A stretch of 64,000 bases of DNA, taken from positions 62,001 through 126,000 of the forward strand of contig NZ_BAFV01000058.1 of assembly GCF_000308515.1 (NCBI RefSeq). Reading direction: 5' to 3'. The notes under the pieces are model-generated. The model saw only the letters and a list, made by a program, of their open reading frames with translations, was not told where the DNA came from and did no database searches. The stretch is from Nocardia carnea NBRC 14403 (GTDB lineage: Bacteria; Actinomycetota; Actinomycetes; Mycobacteriales; Mycobacteriaceae). Below are positions 49,712-59,247 of the stretch, piece after piece; within the stretch, counting starts at the first letter, position 1, and each line of letters opens with the position of its first letter. Both the position numbers and the translations under genes were made by a program.

Positions 49712-50155
49712 ATGCAGTTTGAAATCGTCGAGCGGGACGAGACGTGGGTGGCCGGACTTCCGGTACGCAGCCCCAAGCGCGCGCTCGGTGAACTACGCGA
49801 CCGCGACCTCGAGGGCGCCTGGTCGTCGGTGCTGCATCACGAACTCGGCGGGCCACTGGCCACCGCGTACACGGACTACTCATCCGAGCTGGGGACCTAC
49901 AACACCCAGATCGTCGGCTACGAGTGCCACTCCTTCGACGAGGTCACCCGCGGTCATATGGTGGCGCGCCTGCCGCGCGGTACCTATGCGAAGTTCTCCT
50001 CGGTGGGCAACTTCCCGCAGATCATGACCGGCCTGTGGACCCAGATCGCCTACGCCGAGGAACACAACCGGATAAACCGCACCTTCACCGGGGATTTCGA
50101 GTTCTATCCACACGCATACAAGATCGATCTGTACCTGGCGGTCGAGCCCCGATGA
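49712..50155 (+). CDS. GyrI-like effector-binding domain protein 1
   Basis: 147 residues, a single GyrI/AraC-effector-binding (SOUL-type) fold: ERDETWVAGLPVRSP, VGYECHSFDEVTRGHMVARLPRGTYAKFSSVG, then FEFYPHAYKIDLYLAVEP. No DNA-binding domain is attached. Such proteins bind small planar or cationic ligands. The stop overlaps the start of the next, homologous gene (ATGA). Confidence 0.8.
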   Translation: MQFEIVERDETWVAGLPVRSPKRALGELRDRDLEGAWSSVLHHELGGPLATAYTDYSSELGTYNTQIVGYECHSFDEVTRGHMVARLPRGTYAKFSSVGNFPQIMTGLWTQIAYAEEHNRINRTFTGDFEFYPHAYKIDLYLAVEPR

Positions 50156-50607
50156 CCTACACGATCGTGGTGCGCGACGAGTCGGTGTACGCCGGCCTGG
50201 TGGTGCCGAAGGTGCGCCCCAGCTTCAAGGTCAGCAACAGTGAACTCATCGAGTTCCTCAAGGACAGGCTCAGCGAACGGGCGGCCGAATTCGCCGGCTC
50301 GGCCGAGGCGGAGCGCCCGATGTACACCGTGTACGTGCGCACGCCCACGGGCACCTACAACGCCCTGGTGTGCTTCGAATATGCCGACCCGGGCGATTCC
50401 ACCGTCGGCGATGTTCTCGTCCGCGTCCCGCGGGGCGTCTACGCACGATTCGTACCCAACGGCGACTACCACGATCCCGTCGAGGACGTATGGGCGCAGG
50501 TCGACGATGCCACGGCCTCGGCCGAGATAACTCGCGCCTACCGCGAGGAGATCGAACTCTGGCACGGCTCGGAATCAGTGGAGCTGTTCATTTCCATCGC
50601 CACGTGA
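50152..50607 (+). CDS. GyrI-like effector-binding domain protein 2
   Basis: 151 residues, a tandem paralogue of the previous gene: VRDESVYAGLVVPKVRPS, DVLVRVPRGVYARFVPNGDYHDPVEDVWAQVD and ELWHGSESVELFISIA occupy matching positions. Coupled by a 4-nt overlap, so the two may form a heterodimer. No regulator is adjacent. Confidence 0.8.
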   Translation: MTYTIVVRDESVYAGLVVPKVRPSFKVSNSELIEFLKDRLSERAAEFAGSAEAERPMYTVYVRTPTGTYNALVCFEYADPGDSTVGDVLVRVPRGVYARFVPNGDYHDPVEDVWAQVDDATASAEITRAYREEIELWHGSESVELFISIAT

Positions 50608-50877
50608 CAGCGGCTCGAACAATTCGTTGCCAAGCGTTAACCAACTCCGAACCAACCGGTCTCCTGGTAACCGAGCATTCTCGAACCACCTGGCCTGACC
50701 TGCGATAACAGCAGCATCTCGCAAGAGTTTTCGGAAGAGTAACCAGAGTTCTGGTCAATTGTGTTTCGATGACGGATACTGCACTGGGCACGTCGGCGAG
50801 CCGGGGCGTCGGACGAGCTGCTGGACAACATATCCCGTACCCCCACACGGGTGTACGGCGAAAGAGTAGGAACTGCC

Positions 50878-51654
50878 ATGACTGTCGAAACGATCGCAGT
50901 CGGCCAGGAAGACCACCCGCGCCACGGCCTCGCAGCGGGATTTCGCGACAACGTCTCCGGCTACCGAATCTGCGCCACCACCCCCGAGCACTCCCCCGAT
51001 CTCTGGCACCGCTACCTGGCCGGTGCACAGGACACCTATCGCCGCTTCGGCAACGAACAGGTACTGGATTACGACGCCGTCGCCGACGGCTCGTCGACGG
51101 CGTTGTTCTTCGCCGCTACCGACGCCGCCGGCACGGTGGTCGGCGGCGTACGGGTCCAAGGTCCTTACACCTGGGTTTCGGAGGTCGCCTCGCTCACCCC
51201 ATGGGCCGGCCGGCCGGGCGCCGCGGACCTGAGCCTGATGATGGCCCGGCGCATTCCCCGGGGCGTAGTCGAATCGCGCGCGGCCTGGGTCGACCGCGAT
51301 GCCGCCCGCCGCAGCGATCTGGCCGCCGCGATCTCGCGCTGTATAGCGCACGCGCCGCGGCTGCTGGGCGTGCGCTACGGCTTCGCGACCGTCGCCGACT
51401 TCACCACAGAACGACACCGCGCCACCGGGGCCGTCGTCGCGCAGGCGATCCCGCCCGTGCCGTACCCGGACGAGCGTTACCGAACAGTGCCGATCTGGTG
51501 GGATACCGGTAGCTATCACCTGTTTGCTGACAGGTTGCAGTATTTGATGATGCGTGGTGAACTTCGCGCTATGGGAGTAGCTGAACCGAGGTCTTCGCGG
51601 TCCATCCGGGCGCTGCGCCGCGGTGGGGAGGAATGCCGGTCACATGCTCGGTGA
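50878..51654 (+). CDS. GNAT-fold acyltransferase-like protein
   Basis: 258 residues. An N-terminal 40 residues precede a GNAT-like or FeeM-like pattern: GYRICATTPEHSPDLWHRYL, LFFAATDAAGTVVGGVRVQG, then SRAAWVDRDAARRSDLAAAI and LLGVRYGFATVADFTTERHRATG. No clear acyl-CoA P-loop is visible, so the assignment is tentative. ATG 50878 is preceded by GTAGGA. It overlaps the ThiF-nitroreductase gene by 11 nt. Confidence 0.55.
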   Translation: MTVETIAVGQEDHPRHGLAAGFRDNVSGYRICATTPEHSPDLWHRYLAGAQDTYRRFGNEQVLDYDAVADGSSTALFFAATDAAGTVVGGVRVQGPYTWVSEVASLTPWAGRPGAADLSLMMARRIPRGVVESRAAWVDRDAARRSDLAAAISRCIAHAPRLLGVRYGFATVADFTTERHRATGAVVAQAIPPVPYPDERYRTVPIWWDTGSYHLFADRLQYLMMRGELRAMGVAEPRSSRSIRALRRGGEECRSHAR

Positions 51655-53788
51655 AGCAGATCTCGGGGTGGAATACCGCCCGCTGATCCTGAACCCGGGC
51701 GATCCCGACGACGAACGGGCACTGGCCGGGTTGCGCAGCACACCGCATATCGAATTCAACGATCTGCGCGGTTTGCTCGCCGCCGAGTTCGGCAGACTCA
51801 ACGACCCCCCGGAAACCATGGAGGGCCCGGCGGACGACCGCTGGGTGTACTACCCGTGGCGGCGCAGCGTACTGGTCCTGCCGGGGCCACGGACCTTTCG
51901 CGCTATCCGGCTCGACCGCAATCGCAACAAACTCACCCGCGCCGAACAGGAACGGCTCCGCACCCTCACGGTCGGGGTCGTCGGGCAGAGCGTGGGGCAT
52001 GGCATCGCCTACACCCTGGCCCAGGAGGGCGCGTGCGGGGCGCTGCGCCTCGCCGACTACGACGAACTCGAACTGTCCAACCTGAACCGGGTACCCGCCA
52101 CCTTGTTCGATATCGGCGTGAACAAGGCCATCGTCACGGCCCGCCGGATCGCCGAACTGGATCCCTACATACCGGTGGATGTACGCGGCGGCGGGTTGGA
52201 CGCCTACACCGTCGACGAATTCGTCGAGGGACTGCAAATCGTCGTCGAGGAATGCGATTCCCTGGATATCAAACTGCTCGTGCGGGAAACGGCCCGCCGC
52301 CGGCGGCTACCGCTGATCATGGAGACCAGCGACCGCGGCCTGCTCGATGTGGAACGCTTCGACCTCGAACCGGACCGCCCGCCTTTCCACGGCCTGCTCG
52401 GTGATGTCGCGGCCGACCAGCTGCGCGACCTGTCCACCCGGGACAAGGCTCCCTACGTCGTGGGTTTGCTCGGCGCACACGACCTGTCCGCCCGGATGGC
52501 GGGGAGTCTGGTCGAGGTGGGCGAGACCTTGAACAGCTGGCCGCAACTGGGCGGCGATGTAGTACTCGGCGCGGCCAGTGTCGCGACTGCGGTGCGCCGG
52601 ATCGGGCTGGGCAGGCCGCTACGGTCGGGCCGCGTCCGGCTCGATATCGACCAGGCCCTCGACACCCTCTCCGATCCGGACCTCGATATCGACGGCCCCA
52701 GCGCCGATACCGAGGTGGACCCGGTGCCCGCCACACCGCTGGAGCGGATCCTCGATTGCGCGCAGCGGGCACCGTCGGGCGGAAATATCCAGCCGTGGAC
52801 ACTGCATACCGTGGGGCGTGAAATCCACATCACGCTCGACCCGAGGCATACCACTGCCCTGGACATCGGGTACCGCGGCAGCGCCGTCGCGGTGGGCGCA
52901 GCGCTGTACAACGCTCGGGTCGCAGCGGCCGCCTGCGATCGGCTCGGCCCCTACGAGCTCATCGAAGCCGTGGATCCCCCGCTCACCGCGATTCTCCATC
53001 CGGAAACCGGCACCGACCCGGTGCTGGCCGCGGATTACCCGGAGGCGCTGACCCGGGAGACCAACCGCCGGATCGGCCACGGCGGCCGGATCCCGGAGTC
53101 CGTCCTGGCCGGGCTCACCGCCGCGGCCGCCGCCGAGGGCGCACAGCTGCGGACCGCCGTCGATTCTGCGGCCCTGCGCGCAATGGCCGAGGTGCTGGCC
53201 GAATCGGACCGGGTCCGCTACCTGACCCCGCAGCTGCACACCGAAATGTTCGCCGAGATGCGCCGGCCCGGGGACGACCTCACCGACGGTATCGACACCC
53301 GGTCGCTGGAGCTGGCACCCGACGAACGAGCCGCTTTGCAGATCGGGCGGCGCGCCGATGTGATGGCCCAATTGCACAGCTGGTCGGCCGGTGCCGCACT
53401 CGGTGATTATGCCCGCGACCGGGTACGTTCCAGCTCTGCCGTCGTCGCGGTCACCTTCCGCCCGGAACCGGGCGTCCGGGGCGGCGGATTGGCCGGTTAC
53501 GCCGGCGCCGGAGCGGCGGTCCAGCGTGTCTGGATCCAGGCGCAGCGGTCGGGCCTGGCGGTGCAGCCGATGTCACCGGTGTTCTTGTTTTCGCAAACCC
53601 GTACCGAACTGGATGCACTTTCTCCGGCGTACGCGGATAGACTGTCCACACTTCAGGGTCGTTTCCTGGAAATACTGGAAGTGCCGGAACAAGAAAGCGT
53701 GGCGCTGGTACTACGCCTGAGTTATGCGGCAGCTGCCAGCGTGCGGAGCAAGCGTCGCCCGGTACCGGGCGACGAGCTCCGCGGTTAG
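51644..53788 (+). CDS. ThiF-like/nitroreductase fusion protein (Rv1355c, MoeY family)
   Basis: 714 residues. Residues 100-330 are a ThiF/E1-like adenylation domain: TVGVVGQSVGHGIAYTLAQEG (nucleotide loop), RLADYDELELSNLNR (arginine/metal motif) and ETSDRGLLDVERFD. Residues 365-700 are nitroreductase-like (LERILDCAQRAPSGGNIQPW, the FMN-binding opening). The same fusion next to a GGDEF-EAL gene is Rv1355c/Rv1354c. No UBA3-type catalytic cysteine is obvious. It may activate a peptide or small-molecule carboxylate and then oxidise or reduce it; chemistry unknown. Confidence 0.85.
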   Translation: MLGEADLGVEYRPLILNPGDPDDERALAGLRSTPHIEFNDLRGLLAAEFGRLNDPPETMEGPADDRWVYYPWRRSVLVLPGPRTFRAIRLDRNRNKLTRAEQERLRTLTVGVVGQSVGHGIAYTLAQEGACGALRLADYDELELSNLNRVPATLFDIGVNKAIVTARRIAELDPYIPVDVRGGGLDAYTVDEFVEGLQIVVEECDSLDIKLLVRETARRRRLPLIMETSDRGLLDVERFDLEPDRPPFHGLLGDVAADQLRDLSTRDKAPYVVGLLGAHDLSARMAGSLVEVGETLNSWPQLGGDVVLGAASVATAVRRIGLGRPLRSGRVRLDIDQALDTLSDPDLDIDGPSADTEVDPVPATPLERILDCAQRAPSGGNIQPWTLHTVGREIHITLDPRHTTALDIGYRGSAVAVGAALYNARVAAAACDRLGPYELIEAVDPPLTAILHPETGTDPVLAADYPEALTRETNRRIGHGGRIPESVLAGLTAAAAAEGAQLRTAVDSAALRAMAEVLAESDRVRYLTPQLHTEMFAEMRRPGDDLTDGIDTRSLELAPDERAALQIGRRADVMAQLHSWSAGAALGDYARDRVRSSSAVVAVTFRPEPGVRGGGLAGYAGAGAAVQRVWIQAQRSGLAVQPMSPVFLFSQTRTELDALSPAYADRLSTLQGRFLEILEVPEQESVALVLRLSYAAAASVRSKRRPVPGDELRG

Positions 53789-53804
53789 TGTGATCGGAGA
53801 TCAG

Positions 53805-55668
53805 GTGCCTCGGCGGACACTCGACTCGCTGGTGACAGAAGTCGCCGCGGAGCTGATGGGCGTCGATTCGGCGACCATGGTGTCGGCGACCGAACAGGTG
53901 CTGGCCATGCTGATCGACTACTTCGATGTGGACTTCAGCTATCTGCGCCACAACGATCCCAAGACCCGGTCCACGGTGCTGGTCGCCGAATGGCCGCCGC
54001 GTCAGGACGTACCCGACCCCGATCCACTCAAGGTCGTCTATTTCGACCAGGCCGATTCGGTGTTCCGGTCGCTCGAGCACGCCACCGAACCCTTCCTGGT
54101 CCCGGCCAGTGCCGCCGACTATCAGCAGACCATCCACTCCGCGTCCGGGCTCGGCGATATCAGCTCCGCGGCCGTCCCGCTGGTTTCCCGGGGGAAATCC
54201 ACCGGGCCTGCTCGGTTTCGTCAAGGTCGGCGACCGGGACTGGAGCAACCGCGAACTCAATGTGCTCAAGGCGATCGCCACCCTGTTCGCCCAGCTGCAG
54301 GCGCGGGTGGAGGCCGAGGAACAGCTCCGGTTCATCGCCCTGCACGACGATCTGACCGGGCTGTCGAACCGGCGTGCGCTACTCGAGCATATGGAACAAC
54401 GGTTGCGGGCCGGAAGTCCCGGGCCCGTCGCGGCCTTCTTCCTCGACCTGGACCGGCTCAAGGCTCTCAACGATTTCCTCGGCCACACCGCCGGTGACAA
54501 GTTCATCCGCACCCTGTCGGAGCGGCTCCAGGACAATCTCGACCCCAACGATATGATCGCCCGCCTCGGCGGCGACGAATTCGTCATCGTGCCCGCCAAA
54601 CCCATGGACACCGTCGCCGCCGAACACGAGGCGACCCGGATCCGGGAACTCATCAGCCGCCGGGTGACCGTCGGCGGTGAATCGGTGAGCCGCGGCGCCA
54701 GCGTCGGCGTAGCCGTCGGTATCCCGGGCGAGACCACCGTCGCCGATGTCCTGCGACGCGCCGATCACGCGCTGCTGTCCGCCAAATCCGGCGGCGGCAA
54801 CGGGGTCGCCCTGTTCACCGACGCGATGCGCGCCCAGTTCGAGCTCCAGGACGATGTGGAACTCAATCTGCGCAGCGCCGTCTCCGACGGATCGCTGATC
54901 CTGCACTACCAGCCCGAAGTCGATCTGCGCACCGGCCGCATCGTCGCGATGGAGGCGCTGGTCCGCTGGCTGCATCCCACCCGCGGCCTGCTGCCGCCCG
55001 GTGCGTTCGTCACCGTCGCCGAGGCCACCAACCTGGCCGGTGAGCTCGGCCGCTGGGTTATCCGCACGGCCTGCGCGCAGTTCGCGCGCTGGCGCCGCCA
55101 GGGATTGGCGACCAATATGGTCATGCGGATCAACGTGTCCCCCGTACAGCTGGTGAGCTTGGACTTCGTCGAACGTATCGAGGACATCCTGCGTCATTTC
55201 GGGATCGACGGCAGCTCCATCTGCCTGGAGATCACCGAGCACGTGGTGGTGCAGGATCTGGCCCGCACCCAGGTGACGCTGCGCGGGCTCAAACGGATGG
55301 GTGTACAGATCGCCATCGACGATTTCGGCACCGGTTACTCCTCGCTCTCCCATCTGAAAGCGCTCCCTGTGGACGCGGTGAAAATCGACCGCGGATTCGT
55401 CCAGCGGCTCGGCGCCAGCACCGACGACCTCGCCATCGTGAAGTCGATCATCGGCCTGGCCGGGTCGTTCGGGCTCGGCGTGGTGGGCGAGGGTGTGGAA
55501 ACGCCGGTCGCCGCCCGCACCCTGGTCGGCCTGGGCTGTTACCGGGCCCAGGGCTTCCTCATCGCCCGGCCGCTGCCCGCCGACGAGGTCGGTGAACATC
55601 TCAGCGTGGGCCGGATCCCGCTCAACCTCGATCTCCCGCGCTCCGGCCGCGGCCAGCCCGACCGCTAG
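53805..55668 (+). pseudogene. GAF-GGDEF-EAL c-di-GMP enzyme, split by a one-base frameshift
   Basis: Homologue of Rv1354c. From GTG 53805 (Shine-Dalgarno GGAG 53795-53798) the frame encodes a GAF-like sensor (MLIDYFDVDFSYLRHNDP, then SASGLGDISSAAVPLVSRG). It then fails at about 54190-54208, and the next frame continues LLGFVKVGDRDWSNRELNVLKAI. Removing one G from the G5 run at 54190-54194, or one C at 54207-54208, restores one protein of about 620 residues. The cyclase motif RLGGDEF and phosphodiesterase motif EALVRW with DDFGTGYSSL are intact, so the full enzyme would be bifunctional. Real mutation or consensus error. Confidence 0.85.
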
Positions 55669-55756
55669 CCTGCCCGGAGCAAATAACACCGGGTGTTAAC
55701 CGGCTGTTCGACGGCCCGGTTCCGGCGGGCACCCGTGCCCGGCCACGATCGGCGGC

Positions 55757-56884
55757 GTGCGCATCGTGCAACTGGCCAACTTCTACGGACCACGTTCCGG
55801 AGGTTTGCGTACCGCACTGCACCACCTGGGCGACGGGTATGTAGCCGCCGGACACGAAGTAATACTGATCGTCCCCGGACCATGCCGCGCCGAGGAGATC
55901 CTGCCGGGCGGGGTCCTGCGCGTCACGCTGCCCGCACTACCCATCCCGTGGACCGGTGGCTACCGCGCCGCCGACCCGCGACGGGTGGCCGATACCCTCA
56001 CCGGCCTGCGCCCCGACGCCCTGGAGGTTTCCGACCGGCTGACATTGCGCGGGTTCGGACGCTGGGCTCGGCGCCGCGGGGTGGCGGGAGTGATGATTTC
56101 GCATGAACGGCTCGACCGGTTGCTGGGCCAGATCATGCCGCAGCGGTATGCCCGCCGCCTCGCCGATATCGCCAACCGGCAGACGGCCGATCAGTACGAC
56201 ATGGTTGTCTGCACCACCGAGTTCGCCCGCGCCGAATTCCGGCGGATCGGCGCACCCAATGTCGAAATGGTGCCGCTGGGAGTCGATCTGGACCTGTTCA
56301 ATCCGCACCGTCACGATCACGGCCTGCGGGCCGACCTCGCCGTGCCCGGTCATCCCCTGCTGGTGCACTGCGGGCGGCTGTCGGTGGAGAAACGGGTGGA
56401 CCGCAGTATCGAGGCAGTGGCCGAATTGCACCGCCACGGAGTGGAAGCACGCCTGGTGGTCGCCGGTGACGGGCCACGGCGGGAAGCGCTGGAACGCCGG
56501 GCCCGCTCGATGCCGGTGCCGGCCGGAGGCGTACCCGCGGTTCATTTCACCGGTTTCATCACCGATCGCGCCGAAGTCGCCAGATTGCTGGCCACCGCGG
56601 ATATCTCGCTCGCCCCCGGACCGCACGAAACCTTCGGGCTCGCCGCACTGGAGGCGCTCGCCGCGGGCACCCCGGTGGTGGCCAGCCGGTCCTCCGCTCT
56701 CGCCGATATCGTGACCGCCGATTGCGGCGCCGTGGCCGCCGACGAGCCGGCCGCATTCGCCCGGGCGGTCACCGATGTGCTCGCGCGACCGGCCGCCCAG
56801 CGGCGGGACGCGGCCCGGCAGCGGGCCGAACAGTTCACCTGGCCGGCAGCCGTATCGGGAATGCTGTCGGTACTGGACCGCTGA
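55757..56884 (+). CDS. GT4-family glycosyltransferase
   Basis: 375 residues, GT-B fold. ANFYGPRSGGLRTALHHLGDGY at the N-terminus; VPLGVDLDLFNP; LLVHCGRLSVEKRVDRSIEAVAEL; and the donor-binding EX7E region in PHETFGLAALEALAAGTPVV. Retaining transferase using NDP-sugar, probably a mannosyl- or glucosyltransferase of envelope glycolipids. The start is GTG 55757. Confidence 0.88.
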   Translation: MRIVQLANFYGPRSGGLRTALHHLGDGYVAAGHEVILIVPGPCRAEEILPGGVLRVTLPALPIPWTGGYRAADPRRVADTLTGLRPDALEVSDRLTLRGFGRWARRRGVAGVMISHERLDRLLGQIMPQRYARRLADIANRQTADQYDMVVCTTEFARAEFRRIGAPNVEMVPLGVDLDLFNPHRHDHGLRADLAVPGHPLLVHCGRLSVEKRVDRSIEAVAELHRHGVEARLVVAGDGPRREALERRARSMPVPAGGVPAVHFTGFITDRAEVARLLATADISLAPGPHETFGLAALEALAAGTPVVASRSSALADIVTADCGAVAADEPAAFARAVTDVLARPAAQRRDAARQRAEQFTWPAAVSGMLSVLDR

Positions 56885-56977
56885 CCGGCCGATTCATCGG
56901 TCGGCCGAGTGACTCGGCGCGGCACCCGTATTCCGTATCGCGGCGCCCGGTGCGCACAGGCCGGGCGCCGCGATAGA

Positions 56978-57469
56978 TCACACCCGCGCAGGCAACCGCC
57001 GGCGGCCGCCGACGATATCGCCGATCAATTCGGTGTAGCCGTCGATCAATTCGGCCAGGCGGTGCCAGCGTTTACGCGCGTGCTGATCGCGCGCCCCGTC
57101 GGTTTCGATCACCTCGTTGGCAGATACCCAGCCCCAGGCCAAGCGGTCGATCACGGCGCCCAGGGTCTCGATGTGGATCATCCCCTCGCGCGGTAGTGAT
57201 CCGCGTTCGCGAATCCAGTCGTCGATATCCTCCACCAGCTCGCGGCGGCGGTTGTCCACCTCGGCCACCAGCAGCGAGTCCCGCATGGTGGCCCGGCGCG
57301 CATGCAACGCCGCCAGCGCATGCGCCGAGCTCAGTAGATCGTGATCTGCGAATTCGGTCCCCTGGAAGCTGCACAACAGCTGTGTCGCCGTGGGCAGTCC
57401 GCCCCTCGGGGGGATTACCTGCCGCCCCGTTCGAACGTCACCCGGCACCATCACACTCTGTTCAAACAT
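56978..57469 (-). CDS. DUF4254 protein
   Basis: 163 residues. AEVDNRRRELVEDIDDWIRERG, HIETLGAVIDRLAWGWVSANEVI and WHRLAELIDGYTELIGDIVGGRRRLP match the helical DUF4254 family, often encoded beside glycosyltransferases, as here. No catalytic motif known. Divergent from the ESX-type operon that starts at 57841. Confidence 0.82.
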   Translation of the reverse strand: MFEQSVMVPGDVRTGRQVIPPRGGLPTATQLLCSFQGTEFADHDLLSSAHALAALHARRATMRDSLLVAEVDNRRRELVEDIDDWIRERGSLPREGMIHIETLGAVIDRLAWGWVSANEVIETDGARDQHARKRWHRLAELIDGYTELIGDIVGGRRRLPARV

Positions 57470-57840
57470 GATCGGCTCTCGATTCGGTCGTACCGCACAT
57501 CGGATAGGTTTTGTTCAGTCGGTGACAATAGTTGATACACATCACTGCGCGCCGGAGAAACGCACTATTGCATTCGCTCTTTTGAGCAGAAGGCGCTCCC
57601 GACCGCACCCCGGCCGTCGAATGTCCTGCGCGCACAATTCGTTCAGGCGGTATAAACAGCTCGGCGACAACTGCAGATCGCGACCCCTTGCCATGACTGG
57701 CAAGAGAGGTTGGTTGCGCCAGCGCCCGAACTGCGAAAATGTACGACCCGAGTGTGATCCTGACGGCCCTACGACTCTTTCCGGATCGAGGTTCGCATAC
57801 CGGCCGGCAGGACAGAGGTCCGCTGATGTGGGAGTGTGCC
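57470..57840. promoter_or_regulatory. Divergent promoter region of the ESX-type operon
   Basis: 371 bp, no gene. CTTGCCA-tgac-TGGCAAG (57687-57704) is a perfect 7-bp inverted repeat and candidate operator. The sequence 57540-57590 is relatively AT-rich. GGGAG at 57829-57833 serves the GTG start at 57841. Confidence 0.5.
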
Positions 57841-59247
57841 GTGATCGGGTCCGGGAGTCTGGAACTTGCGGAGCTGGCCGATCGGATCGTCGCGGGGCTG
57901 CGTGAGCTGGTGCCGGACGGGCGGCGCCGACTACAGGCCGCGTTCGCGCTGACCGTTGTCGCCGAATCGGCGCTGTTTCTCGCTGATGACGGGGACCCCC
58001 CGGTCCGCTATCAGGTGTCGGACGCGGTGTGGGAGTTGGTGCGTCGTCATCGGGCCCTGTCTGCTGCCGTAGAGGACGGGCCGTGGTGGCGGTTGCTGGT
58101 GCATGTCGATGACCGTGGGGCCGAGGTCGTCACCGATCGGGGCGCGGAGCCGTTTCCCGGTGAGCAATTGTTCGCGCCGCAGGCGTATCTGGCGGATCTG
58201 GAACGGTATCCGCGTAGGCGGCTACCTCTGTGGCTGGCTGCCTATATCGGACGCGGTGTACCCCAATCGAGATCACCACGCGCGGCCGCGGAGGGTATGC
58301 GCGCGGATCGGAGGGCGGGCGTACAGGCGGTGCCGGTAACCGGCGAGTTGCCGGATCTGGCGGTGGTGTGGGCACGGTGGGCGGTGCTGGCCGCGGTCTT
58401 CGTGGCGGCCGGGTCGGCACGAGGTCCACGGATCGGCCCGTCGGTGGCCATCTTCGAAAGTTCGGGACACAGCGGTTCGACCTTGACGCTGCTACCCGGC
58501 GACCGGGCCGTGCTGTCGGGAGGTGTCCGGGATGCGCCGGTCTTGGAAGCCGCCTACAACGGGCACGGCGCGATGCCGCGATTATTTGCCGGAGCACCCG
58601 ATTGGGTGACCGACCCGGTACTCAACCCACGCGTGATGACCGGCATGCTGTCGTTTTGTTACTGGTGGGATCAAGGACAGTGGTACCGCGGCGAATCCGC
58701 TCCGATGGCGGAATGCGCGCCTGCCTTGCCCGCCGTGTGGACAGCCGATGCAGTGACGAAAGTGGTGGCGGGCGTGCTGGACGGCCCCTCGCCGGATGCC
58801 GCTGAACCGCTGGTGTCGGCCGCGCAGGCCGCGGCGGTGACCCGAGCGGCGATAGTGCAGGTTGTCGGTGAGGACGCCGAGGTCGATATCGACGGCGCCC
58901 TGTTCCAGTTCGTGCTCGCCGATCTGGTCGCCGGTGACATCGTGGGGCTCCGGGAGAAGGAGGCACTGAACCTCGTCCGTGATTACGTCCGCAGCCGGGG
59001 TTACGACACGACCGGGTTCCCGCTCTCGACATTGCGAGCCGAGCGGATCAGCGTGGGCTGGATGGTGCGATCACCGGTGCCGGACGGTGAGATCGCCCTC
59101 GACCGGGCGGTCTTCTATATCGCAGACGATGGTGTCGTGGAACGGTCGAGTTCGTCGGTACCGCTGTCGGCGTTCATCACCGATTTCGAACACCGATTCC
59201 GGCTGCGGACCAGCGGACCGATGTCCGCTACCCGAGGTGGCAGATGA
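57841..59247 (+). CDS. Unknown protein, first gene of the ESX-associated operon
   Basis: 468 residues from GTG 57841 (GGGAG 7 nt upstream; ATG 57826 is an alternative start). Mixed alpha/beta, no membrane segment: LADRIVAGLRELVPDGRRRLQAAFALTVVAESALFL, then WWRLLVHVDDRGAEVVTD and PVLNPRVMTGMLSFCYWWDQGQWYRGES. The C-terminal third (VDIDGALFQFVLADLVAGDIVGLREKEALNLVRDYVRSRGYD) seems a separate helical domain. No family recognised. It overlaps the WXG-like gene by 4 nt, so a role as chaperone, EspG-like adaptor or immunity protein for that operon is a guess. Confidence 0.65.
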   Translation: MIGSGSLELAELADRIVAGLRELVPDGRRRLQAAFALTVVAESALFLADDGDPPVRYQVSDAVWELVRRHRALSAAVEDGPWWRLLVHVDDRGAEVVTDRGAEPFPGEQLFAPQAYLADLERYPRRRLPLWLAAYIGRGVPQSRSPRAAAEGMRADRRAGVQAVPVTGELPDLAVVWARWAVLAAVFVAAGSARGPRIGPSVAIFESSGHSGSTLTLLPGDRAVLSGGVRDAPVLEAAYNGHGAMPRLFAGAPDWVTDPVLNPRVMTGMLSFCYWWDQGQWYRGESAPMAECAPALPAVWTADAVTKVVAGVLDGPSPDAAEPLVSAAQAAAVTRAAIVQVVGEDAEVDIDGALFQFVLADLVAGDIVGLREKEALNLVRDYVRSRGYDTTGFPLSTLRAERISVGWMVRSPVPDGEIALDRAVFYIADDGVVERSSSSVPLSAFITDFEHRFRLRTSGPMSATRGGR

